Shown piece by piece: positions 7,202 through 14,163 of a DNA stretch of 46,612 bases. Numbering within the stretch: the first letter of the stretch is position 1; each line of letters begins with the position of its first letter. Made by a program: the position numbers and the translations under genes. Source of the DNA: an uncultured Bacteroidales bacterium (GTDB lineage: Bacteria > Bacteroidota > Bacteroidia > Bacteroidales > Bacteroidaceae). The stretch is from assembly GCA_902778265.1 (NCBI GenBank), contig CACYXI010000006.1, forward strand, positions 1 to 46,612, in the 5' to 3' direction. Under the pieces are notes generated by a model, which saw only the letters and a program-made list of their open reading frames with translations, did no database searches and was not told the DNA's origin.

Positions 7202-7246
7202 AGCCTTGAAAAGGCGAAATAACATAGGCGTGGGTGTAACCCACGT
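7202..7246. repeat. 45-bp direct repeat, copy 2
   Basis: It is identical to 6762-6806. Downstream to 7598 I see no gene, only further repeat words, including TCGGCGGCCGAAGGGAAAGC at about 7313 (shared with 13636) and an AATTCGTCGAACTCACG arm at about 7488. Confidence 0.9.
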
Positions 7247-7598
7247 ATCATAGACATCCATATTTCCAGGATATATAGACATTTTAGGGGGTGAGGTCTG
7301 AACGTCGAAGAGGTCGGCGGCCGAAGGGAAAGCCAAGGACCGACACTTATTATACATTAGGTGTCGCACCTACGGCGCTCACTAAAAAACGTCATCATAG
7401 GTAGCACTAACGTACTACCCTTTTAGGTATCGCTCTTTCAGAGCTTCTTCAACTGCATGGCTTTCAATAATATACGAGTTGATGAAATTCGTCGAACTCA
7501 CGTTTGATTATTGTAAAATAACAAATCAATGGTTACAGGCGAATATACTAACTTGTATTTTTAATTTTTCACTTTTCATTTTTCATTTAATAATCCGC

Positions 7599-8204
7599 TT
7601 ACCTCACTCCCAAGATCTTGTGCGTCTGTAGCGAGAGACGCCATTTGGGATGTGCGAGGATGTAGTCTATCGTCTGGTTGGTGATGAAAGTGTCCTTCTG
7701 ACGGTCATTTGTGCAGCAAGGTTGCAGACGATATTCCTTGGCTTGGATTGCATCATACTGGCTCATGTCCTGATTCTCGCCTTCGTACACCACTTTTAGC
7801 TCATCGATGCGCTGTATGCGGATAGGGTAAATTGATGATGGGGTAGTGCTTTGTGGTGCCGGACGTTTGGGTGAGCACGTAATCCAGTCTATGGTGCAGC
7901 CTTCGGGCAAAGGATGTGTGCCGTTGGTTTCGAGCATGATGTAGAAACCAATGGCATGTAGCTTGTCGGTGAGCGATGCTGTGAGCTGTAATGTAGGTTC
8001 GCCACCAGTTATCACCATATAGCGTGATGGGTATTGGCTTACCTCTGCCACAATCTCGTCCTCGCTCATTTCTGAGTAGGAATGAAACTCGGTGTCGCAG
8101 AACCAGCAGTTAAGGTTGCATCCGGCAAAGCGTACGAATACGGCTGGCGTACCCGTGTAGCGTCCCTCACCTTGGACGGAGTAGAATATTTCGTTGATCT
8201 TCAT
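7599..8204 (-). CDS. queE: 7-carboxy-7-deazaguanine synthase
   Basis: The 201-residue radical SAM enzyme rearranges 6-carboxytetrahydropterin into 7-carboxy-7-deazaguanine, the third step to queuosine. Visible motifs are EIFYSVQGEGRYTGTPAVFV (substrate side), the iron-sulphur cluster cysteines in the CxxxCxxC run GCNLNCWFCDTEF (Cys29, Cys33, Cys36), and the SAM-binding glycines in VITGGEPTLQ. Length fits the family. queD follows at 8906-9235 on the same strand but upstream, separated by 700 bp of repeats, so they may be transcribed separately. No queC or queF is in the window. Confidence 0.95.
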   Translation of the reverse strand: MKINEIFYSVQGEGRYTGTPAVFVRFAGCNLNCWFCDTEFHSYSEMSEDEIVAEVSQYPSRYMVITGGEPTLQLTASLTDKLHAIGFYIMLETNGTHPLPEGCTIDWITCSPKRPAPQSTTPSSIYPIRIQRIDELKVVYEGENQDMSQYDAIQAKEYRLQPCCTNDRQKDTFITNQTIDYILAHPKWRLSLQTHKILGVR

Positions 8205-8905
8205 TCTGTTAATTATGAAAAAAATGTACCTTTGGAGCTTACGCTCCTTTCTTGTCTTTTTGGAAAGTAAATTAGCCTAAATTCGATGAATTCAAAACAT
8301 CCTAATAAACGCAACTTCGTTGCCTGGCTTTACAGAAAATTATTCACGATGACCAGAAAATTTAACTCAGAAAATTTTAATTTTCTGGTAATTTTCTAAA
8401 AATTTTTGTTCAGAAAACAGCAGCTTGCTGCTATAAAAGCAAAGGTTTTAATTCATTGAATTCACGTTAAATTATGAGTAAATTAATTCTGTAAATTTAT
8501 TTATATTTTGATTGTGAATATAACAAAAACAAAAAAAACGCCTTCAAGTTTATATGCTTCTATGGAGCTTACGCTTCTTTTTCTCGGAATAAAAATTTAC
8601 GACGATGACCAGAAAGTTTATTCGACCTTGACTTTATTTACGACCACAGATCGCACAGATCTAAGGGATTTTATCGCTTACGCTCGTGATTGACATCCCT
8701 AAAATCTCCAAAATCTGTGGTCAACACTTCAAGCCTAAAGGGCGAATTTATTCCGGAAAATTATATTTTCAGAATGCTAAGTTTATTTCTCTGTGTCTTT
8801 GTGCCTTTGCGTTCGTTTTTTTTGAAATTTTCTGGGCAATTTGTTAGAATTTTTGTTCCAAGACCAAGCACCGTAAGGTGCGTTTAGTGGGAATCTTGAA
8901 GGCAA
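8205..8905. repeat. Gene-free spacer filled with repeats
   Basis: Three nested pieces are visible. A hairpin-flanked composite lies at about 8280-8480 (AACGCAACTTCGTTGC, then AACAGCAGCTTGCTGCT, ending in GAATTCACGTTAAAT). An inverted pair lies at 8641-8725 (ACCACAGATCGCACAGATCT against AAATCTGTGGT). A GCACCGTAAGGTGC hairpin lies at 8867-8880. I see no supported gene. The 61-65 residue frames here have no family character. Confidence 0.6.
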
Positions 8906-9235
8906 TTACTTTTCATAAATCGCTACATTCCCTTCACTTTCCTTCACGCTGACGCGATAGCAATGGGGTATGCGTTCTGCAATCCAGCGGGCGATGTTCT
9001 CTGCCGTAGGGTTGCAGTCGAGTACGTCATTAAGACATTTGTGATCCAGTTGTCCTTTCACAATCTTTTTGATGTGAGTGAAATCCACAACCATTCCGTC
9101 CTCGTTGAGGGTTTCTGACTTGCAGCATACTACTATCTGCCAGTTGTGACCGTGCAGATTCTCGCACTTGCTGCGATAACTGAGATTCAGATGGTGTGCA
9201 GCCGAAATCTCAAGCGTTTTTTCTATGTAATACAT
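8906..9235 (-). CDS. queD: 6-carboxy-5,6,7,8-tetrahydropterin synthase
   Basis: The 109-residue QueD/PTPS-fold protein makes 6-carboxytetrahydropterin from dihydroneopterin triphosphate, the step before QueE. The zinc ligands are the His of SAAHHL near residue 14-15 and the HGH pair (His28, His30). The catalytic Cys24 sits in YRSKCENLHGHNW, the CxxxHGH signature that separates QueD from eukaryotic PTPS. The later WIAERIPHCYRVSVKESEGN holds the family glutamate. It lies upstream of queE on the same strand, but 700 bp of repeats separate them. Confidence 0.93.
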   Translation of the reverse strand: MYYIEKTLEISAAHHLNLSYRSKCENLHGHNWQIVVCCKSETLNEDGMVVDFTHIKKIVKGQLDHKCLNDVLDCNPTAENIARWIAERIPHCYRVSVKESEGNVAIYEK

Positions 9236-9330
9236 TCTAAGTTTTTTTGATAGGGTTTTCTTAGACCTATTTTTCCTTGATTAGGGTTAAAGAGATTAAG
9301 GAATAGGGATTGTTTGTTTTCAAACTAACG

Positions 9331-9530
9331 TGAGTTCAACGAATGCGCACCTTTGGTGCTTGAACTGACAATAATTATTCGCAAAGCTCATCAAGCTACG
9401 CAAGGTCCCAATCTACGCAATCTTTTTCCATAAATTTTCATTCCTTATTGGGTAAAGATTGGCAAGATTGGTAATTATTGTCAGTTAAAAGCAGCTTGCT
9501 GTCAGACAATTATAATTGGTCCAACTCGCG
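9331..9530. repeat. Composite nested inverted repeat (TGACAATAATTA family)
   Basis: Three layers are visible: outer arms AACGTGAGTTCAACGAAT and its relaxed inverse near 9515-9530; flanking mini-hairpins GCACCTTTGGTGC and AGCAGCTTGCTG; and inner arms CTGACAATAATTA (9366-9378) against TAATTATTGTCAG (9472-9484). The same layout recurs at 12230-12380, 23650-24008 and partly at 9860-9975. Confidence 0.75.
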
Positions 9531-9636
9531 TTAAACTGTCAAACTTTTGTCCTTATTCCCTTCTTCTTTATTCCAATTCGCGTGCAAAGTTACTAAAAAA
9601 ATGGCAGATTCTATTGTGTTTTTACGGATTATTTTT

Positions 9637-10022
9637 TGAAAGTGTAAAGTGGAGAGGGTAAAGAAATATTTTTATAATCAAGAATTAGAGATTTTTTCTT
9701 TTGAATTTTTGCGAATTTGAGAAAGGTCGCTTACGCTTTTGCCAATCACGACTATTCCAAATGCTACGCAAGTAGCAAAAATTCTCTCTTTCGCATTAAT
9801 TCAAAAAAACTCTAATTCTCTAATTCTTGATTATAAAATTAAATTTGACTACTTACTTATTGGTTAAGATTGGCAAGATTGGGAACTTGCGTAGCTTGAT
9901 GAACTTTGCGAATAATTATTGTCAGTTAAAAGCAACTTGTTGCTAATCTTCATCAATTCAGCGAATTGGATTAATGTAGAAAGTTCTTACATTACTCTTT
10001 ACTCTCTCCACTTTACACTTTC
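9637..10022. repeat. Composite element with 28-bp terminal inverted repeats
   Basis: GAAAGTGTAAAGTGGAGAGG (start of the 9637 arm) is inverted at 9995-10022. A second inner pair (TATAATCAAGAATTAGAGA against TCTAATTCTTGATTATA) lies at about 9674-9835, followed by a half copy of the TGACAATAATTA composite at 9860-9975. The right end abuts the stop codon of the alcohol dehydrogenase. Confidence 0.7.
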
Positions 10023-10027
10023 AATAA

Positions 10028-11215
10028 TCACTTTGCCATCTGATAAATCTTGATGATATCAGCTTTCTTCAATATCTTCAGACCGCCGATGGTGTTGGTA
10101 TCGCCATTGGTGCATTTGTCTGCCATTTCTTCAATCTCGTCCTCGCTAATCTCCTTACCGATAAGGGTGTGGATGTCGGTTGGCATTCCGATGGAGTTGA
10201 AGAACTTCTCCATAGCCTGAATACCTGCCTCGGCTGCGTCAAGGTCGCTCATGCCAGTAGTGTCGATACCCATCACGTTGCGGGCGAAGCGTGCAAAGCG
10301 TGGCATGTTCTCCTCACGACAATAGCGTGCCCATGAGCCCCACATAGCTGCAAGTCCGGCACCGTGGCTGACATCGAACAAGCCAGAAAGCTCATGCTCA
10401 ATGCAATGTGTTGCCCAGTCGCCTGTTGTTCCACAGCCTGTGAGGTCGTTGTGTGCCAATGAACCTGCCCACATAATGTTGGCGCGACTTGTATAGTTGG
10501 TAGGGGTGTCGAGCACCTTTCTTCCCTCAGTCATACAGGTGCGCAGAACAGCCTCTGCTATTGCATCAGTAATCTCCATGTCATCGTCCTTGCTGAAATA
10601 GCGCTCCATAGTGTGCATCATCATATCGGTTATGCCACAAGCCGTCTGCCATGCAGGAAGGGTAAATGTGTATTCTGGATTCATAATGGCAAACTTGCAG
10701 CGGAACTCATTCACGCAGTAGTCCTTTTTTAGCCAACTCTCTACCTCGTCGTTGGTGATAACGGAGCCGTCGCTCATCTCACTACCAGCAGCAGGGATGG
10801 TGAGTATGCAACCGATAGGGAGATACTTTGTGGCATGATCCTTATGCTCGTAGAGAGTCCATACGTCGCCATCGTAGAAACGACCAGAAGAGATAGCCTT
10901 GCAGGAGTCGATTACAGAGCCACCACCTACGGCAAGGAGGAAATCAATATTCTCAGCCTTACATAGTTCGATACCTTTCCTTACGAGCGACAGGCGTGGG
11001 TTAGGCACTACGCCGCCAAGCTTTACGTATGCGATACCGGCATCAGAGAGCTGTTTCTCTACTGTTGCCATCAAGCCAGACTTGATTGCGCTCTGGCCAC
11101 CATAGTGTACAAGGACTTTCTTGCCTCCGTATTTCTGTATCAATGAGGCAAGCTGATTCTCTGCATTGCGACCAAACACAACCTGTGTCGGTGCATAATA
11201 GTTGAAATTCTGCAT
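10028..11215 (-). CDS. Iron-containing alcohol dehydrogenase (butanol dehydrogenase type)
   Basis: The 395-residue protein belongs to the group III Fe-dependent alcohol dehydrogenases, BDH subgroup. It opens with FNYYAPTQVVFG, carries the NAD(P) pyrophosphate loop AVGGGSVIDSCKAI, and supplies metal ligands in GITDMMMHTMERYF (Asp and His) and in CIEHELSGLFDVSHGAGLAAMWG (two His). It probably reduces aldehydes to alcohols with NAD(P)H in the cytoplasm. The substrate cannot be read from sequence. It stands alone between repeats, with no partner gene on the same strand. Confidence 0.93.
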   Translation of the reverse strand: MQNFNYYAPTQVVFGRNAENQLASLIQKYGGKKVLVHYGGQSAIKSGLMATVEKQLSDAGIAYVKLGGVVPNPRLSLVRKGIELCKAENIDFLLAVGGGSVIDSCKAISSGRFYDGDVWTLYEHKDHATKYLPIGCILTIPAAGSEMSDGSVITNDEVESWLKKDYCVNEFRCKFAIMNPEYTFTLPAWQTACGITDMMMHTMERYFSKDDDMEITDAIAEAVLRTCMTEGRKVLDTPTNYTSRANIMWAGSLAHNDLTGCGTTGDWATHCIEHELSGLFDVSHGAGLAAMWGSWARYCREENMPRFARFARNVMGIDTTGMSDLDAAEAGIQAMEKFFNSIGMPTDIHTLIGKEISEDEIEEMADKCTNGDTNTIGGLKILKKADIIKIYQMAK

Positions 11216-11342
11216 AATATTACTTAGTAGAATGATTTAATGTATGAATTAATTCATTTAGTTTCTGAGCGCAAAGTTAGGCATTTTCAGGCAAATAACC
11301 AAATTTTTCACCTTATTAATCTTATTATTGGAAAAAATGTAT

Positions 11343-11350
11343 TAACTTTG
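11343..11350 (+). promoter_or_regulatory. -7 box upstream of the TlpA-like gene
   Basis: TAACTTTG fits TAnnTTTG. No good -33 box was found at the usual distance. The transcript would begin just before the palindrome at 11361-11442. Confidence 0.5.
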
Positions 11351-11360
11351 CAAATGGAAA

Positions 11361-11442
11361 AGCCCCCCATCCCCACAAGGGGGGAACTCAGAGATAGTAT
11401 ATTGTATAAAAAAGACTCCCCCTTAGGGGGATGGGGGGGCTT
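11361..11442. repeat. GC-rich palindrome in the 5' leader of the TlpA-like gene
   Basis: AGCCCCCCATCCCCACAAGG at the left is inverted as CCTTAGGGGGATGGGGGGGC at the right. The palindrome occupies nearly all of the space between the -7 box and the start codon and would fold into a long hairpin in the mRNA. Confidence 0.8.
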
Positions 11443-11448
11443 GGGGTT

Positions 11449-12150
11449 ATGCTTATGAAGACTTTACTTGTAACCGCATCCATATTCTTTGCTCTTAGTG
11501 TCAATGCACAACAGAGAAATGGTGGTGTAAGGAGAACCGCTACTACAAGGACAACGGCAAGGACTACAACGACGGCAAAGAGTACTCTGGCAAAGAGTGC
11601 TCAAAAGGATAGTACGGCAACTGATAGCGCAAAGGCTGTCAGTACAAAGCCTATGAAACCGATAGATGCTGGCTATCCATACGAGCCAGATACCCTTGGA
11701 TATATTGTGCGTGTGGGACAGAAAGCTCCCGATTTTACAGTTAAGCGCCTTGATGACAAGGAGTTCACGTTGAGTAAGAATCGTGGTAAGGTGGTGCTCT
11801 TGCAGTTCACGGCTTCATGGTGTGGTATCTGTCGCACGGAGATGATGGAAGCTCTTGAGCCAAAGCTATGGAAGAAACTGAAGAGGAATCCAAGGTTCGT
11901 GATGATAGGCATTGACTGCGACGAGCCTGTGGAGAGCGTTGGTAAGTTTGTGCGTGAAACAGGTATCACATATCCTATGGCTCTTGATCCTAATGCCGAG
12001 GTGTATGAGAAATATGCGGAGAAGGGTAGTGGTGTTACCCGTAACGTGCTTATCGGCAAGAACGGCAGGATCGTAAAGCTCACCCGCCTATACGAAGAAA
12101 CTGAGTTTGATGCTCTCGTAAGGGCGGTGAGAGCGGAGTTGGCGAAGTAG
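11449..12150 (+). CDS. Secreted TlpA/ResA-like thioredoxin-fold protein
   Basis: From the ATG at 11449 the protein has 233 residues. It has a signal peptide (MKTLLVTASIFFALSVNA, then QQ), a low-complexity Thr/Arg/Ala/Lys linker of about 60 residues, and a C-terminal AhpC-TSA/redoxin domain. That domain contains GQKAPDFTVKRLDDKEFTLS and the active-site dithiol WCGIC in VVLLQFTASWCGICR. It then continues with a GIDCDEPVESV strand and the cis-Pro region GVTRNVLIGKNGRIV. It most likely acts in periplasmic thiol-disulphide exchange. The frame is open to 11431, but the extra residues come from the palindrome. Its stop is immediately followed by the composite repeat at 12151. Confidence 0.85.
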   Translation: MLMKTLLVTASIFFALSVNAQQRNGGVRRTATTRTTARTTTTAKSTLAKSAQKDSTATDSAKAVSTKPMKPIDAGYPYEPDTLGYIVRVGQKAPDFTVKRLDDKEFTLSKNRGKVVLLQFTASWCGICRTEMMEALEPKLWKKLKRNPRFVMIGIDCDEPVESVGKFVRETGITYPMALDPNAEVYEKYAEKGSGVTRNVLIGKNGRIVKLTRLYEETEFDALVRAVRAELAK

Positions 12151-12521
12151 TAGCCTAACCAAGCCTTTTCTCCCTTTAGGTCGAAGGGTCTTACGACAAA
12201 TCTCCCAAAGGGAAGGATGTTTTTATAGTAACGTGAATTCTGTGATTTCAAGATAAACGCATCTTTGATGCTGAACTGACAATAATTACCAATCTGCGCA
12301 ATCTTTAACCAATAGAAGATGATGTTTTTGGGAAAAAGATTGGTAAGATTGGTAATTATTGTCAGTTAAAAGCAGCTTGCTGCCATATAAAAGAATTTCA
12401 TTGATAATAGTCAGCATAAAATCTTTGGTATCATAAATCCATTGCTCAATCCTATATGGAAAGAACAAGGGATTTATAGTATCTAACATCCTTCCCTTTG
12501 GGAAGGCTTGGTTAGGCTAAG
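12151..12521. repeat. Composite nested inverted repeat between convergent genes
   Basis: The outer arms are TAGCCTAACCAAGCC (12151-12165) plus CCCAAAGGGAAGGATG (about 12205-12220), inverted at 12487-12521. The inner arms, CTGACAATAATTACCAATC against GATTGGTAATTATTGTCAG, enclose about 50 bp and are followed by AGCAGCTTGCTGC. The left end starts right after one stop codon. The right end contains the last codons and stop of the opposite gene, so the element sits exactly where a bidirectional terminator would be. Confidence 0.75.
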
Positions 12522-13030
12522 ATCCTCTTCCTCACCGACTTCACGGCTGGCTTATAGTAATCCATCTCCATAGCCTTGAGAGTGCGGATAAGCTCATCCA
12601 TAAGTTCGGGATAGAACTGGCACATACGATAGGCAAGTTTCATGGCAAGCGACTGAATGCCGGGAAGTTCTTCCATATCAGTCATTCTCTCCAGACAGAA
12701 ATCAAGGAAATCAGAACGAAGGTCATTCTCTTCCATTTGAAGACGCTCAATTATGTTTAGCGTGAGACGGCAAACGGAAGAGTTTTTTGTTGTCATCGCG
12801 AGGTCTATCAACTCGTTGTAAATGGGCTGGAGCTGTGACAGCTCGTTGTCGGTTGCTTTTGTCATAGACCATAGTGCATTACGAGCCACGTGATAGTCCT
12901 CATCGTGCATATATTGCTTTGTGAAGCCTATGAAGTCATTATGATTCCTTACCTCATTATATATGGTAAGGGCATCATTTTCCCTGTATGAGCCAGTAAG
13001 CGGTATGGAGTGGTATGATTTTTCTTCCAT
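12512..13030 (-). CDS. Hypothetical all-helical protein, HEAT-like
   Basis: I do not recognise a named family. The 172-residue protein has no signal peptide or membrane segment and is predicted to be almost wholly helical. Amphipathic helices occur in pairs (DYHVARNALWSMTKA, VCRLTLNIIERLQ, SLAMKLAYRMCQFYPELMDEL, KPAVKSVRKRI), a spacing reminiscent of HEAT/ARM repeats that bind proteins or nucleic acid. It begins 1 nt after the stop of the 81-residue gene and is surely cotranscribed with it. The last two codons and the stop come from the flanking repeat element (12487-12521), so the original C-terminus may have been altered. Confidence 0.7.
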   Translation of the reverse strand: MEEKSYHSIPLTGSYRENDALTIYNEVRNHNDFIGFTKQYMHDEDYHVARNALWSMTKATDNELSQLQPIYNELIDLAMTTKNSSVCRLTLNIIERLQMEENDLRSDFLDFCLERMTDMEELPGIQSLAMKLAYRMCQFYPELMDELIRTLKAMEMDYYKPAVKSVRKRILA

Positions 13031-13031
13031 A

Positions 13032-13277
13032 TTACAACATTTTTTCTAACGTCTCCACGGCATCAAGCAATTCCTCTGCAAAGGAGGTGTGGCTATGTAG
13101 GAAGTGTGGCTTTCCTTTAGCCAGAAGAGAGTATAGTTCTTTGTTCATATTGTCAACATAGTCGCCAATGGCATATTCTATGTCATCCTTCTGCCAATCC
13201 AACGTAGAATACTGATATATTCTTTGCTTCTGATGAAAGAAACAGAAAGCAGATTCGATTGAGTCCTTTGTGATCAT
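13032..13277 (-). CDS. Hypothetical small cytoplasmic protein
   Basis: The 81-residue protein, MITKDSIESAFCFFHQKQRI..., is helical and acidic toward the end (SFAEELLDAVETLEKML). No signal peptide or known motif was found. It lies 1 nt upstream of the HEAT-like gene, so the two form a tight pair and may be partners. The reading frame is well defined and both ends are sharp, which argues that it is a real gene. Confidence 0.65.
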   Translation of the reverse strand: MITKDSIESAFCFFHQKQRIYQYSTLDWQKDDIEYAIGDYVDNMNKELYSLLAKGKPHFLHSHTSFAEELLDAVETLEKML

Positions 13278-13374
13278 AATATTAATTTCAAATTACTAAT
13301 TACCTATTTTGCTTTTTATCGTATGGATTAAGCCTAAAAAAGTATCTTGGTAATTCGTAATTATTAATTCGTAA
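13278..13374. repeat. AATTACGAATTA-type inverted repeat
   Basis: Left words CAAATTACTAATTACC are answered by GGTAATTCGTAATTATTAAT around a core with TTAAGCC. Related blocks lie at 24610-24715 and 38435-38463. It separates the 81-residue gene from the DUF4250 gene, whose stop codon it adjoins. Confidence 0.65.
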
Positions 13375-13575
13375 TTATGAATCATACCCCACAGGTCTAA
13401 ACTGCTTTTGCTCTTCGCTATACACATAGTCGTTTTGTATGAGATATTCCTTTATCTCCTCTGGTTCACGACTAAAACTATAACATAGTGATTCGAGAGT
13501 ATCAAATTCCTCATCACGCAAAAGCATGTTTATGCTTGAAACCAATATTGCTGGGTCTTTTGGTAAATATTCCAT
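13375..13575 (-). CDS. DUF4250-family small protein
   Basis: The 66-residue protein matches my recollection of DUF4250: an opening LPKDPAILVSSINMLLRDE, a central LESLCYSFSREPEEIKEYL, and a closing YVYSEEQKQFRP. The fold looks like a small helical, possibly winged-helix-like domain with a recognition helix around PEEIKEYL. Function is unknown. It is cytoplasmic and the length is typical for the family. Repeats flank it on both sides, so it may be monocistronic. Confidence 0.8.
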   Translation of the reverse strand: MEYLPKDPAILVSSINMLLRDEEFDTLESLCYSFSREPEEIKEYLIQNDYVYSEEQKQFRPVGYDS

Positions 13576-13584
13576 AATGTAAAT

Positions 13585-13752
13585 GAATTTACTTTAAGTG
13601 AAGAGTTAAGAGTGAAAAGTGAAGAAGGTTTAGCTCGGCGGCCGAAGGGAAAGCCAATTTAAATTACATTTTATAGTGAAAGAGTGATTAGCGACCTTGA
13701 ACTTGTAATACTAACTTAAATTCTTCACTCTTCGTTCTTCACTCTTCACTTA
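13585..13752. repeat. GTGAAGAGTGAAG inverted repeat
   Basis: TAAGTGAAGAGTTAAGAGTG (about 13593) is inverted as CACTCTTCGTTCTTCACTC near 13728-13746. The centre carries TCGGCGGCCGAAGGGAAAGC, also found at about 7313. The right arm directly follows the stop codon of the FKBP gene. Confidence 0.7.
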
Positions 13753-14151
13753 TTAAGCTACTCCAAGTAGCTCTATTTCGAAGATTAATGTTGAACCACC
13801 TGGAATGCCTGGCTGAGAAAACTTTCCATAGCCGAGTTCCGCAGGGATATACACCTCCCATTTATCGCCAACGTGCATCTGTTGCATGGCTATTATCCAT
13901 CCCTCAATGAGATCACTCAAACGGAATGCAGGTGCTACGCCTCCACGACTTGAATCAAACTTCTTGCCGTTTATCGTTTTGCCTGTATAATGGGCTGTCA
14001 CTATACTGCGACGTGTTGGCTGTACGCTATCCTTGTTTCCTTCAGCCAACACCTTGTAATACACACCCTTTGGAAGAGCCATAACGCCCTCTTCCTTAGC
14101 CTTTTCTGCGAGCCAATCCTTATTGGCCTGTACGTATGATTGTTTTGCCAT
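13753..14151 (-). CDS. FKBP-type peptidyl-prolyl cis-trans isomerase
   Basis: The 132-residue protein has a short N-terminal helix (residues 1-24) followed by a single FKBP domain. Signature residues are present: VTAHYTGKTINGKKFDSSRG, LIEGWIIAMQQMHVGDKWEVYIP, GYGKFSQPGIPGGSTLIFEIELL. It would catalyse proline isomerisation during folding. There is no signal peptide or lipobox, so it is probably cytoplasmic, unlike many FkpA-like Bacteroidales homologues. Its start is 12 nt from the stop of the DUF4419 gene upstream, suggesting one transcript. Confidence 0.93.
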   Translation of the reverse strand: MAKQSYVQANKDWLAEKAKEEGVMALPKGVYYKVLAEGNKDSVQPTRRSIVTAHYTGKTINGKKFDSSRGGVAPAFRLSDLIEGWIIAMQQMHVGDKWEVYIPAELGYGKFSQPGIPGGSTLIFEIELLGVA

Positions 14152-14163
14152 CTTATTTGTTAA

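Noticed and set aside
8508-8887. Two short frames (61 and 65 residues) between queE and queD
   Set aside because: Both consist of translated repeat words and have no family features or promoter.
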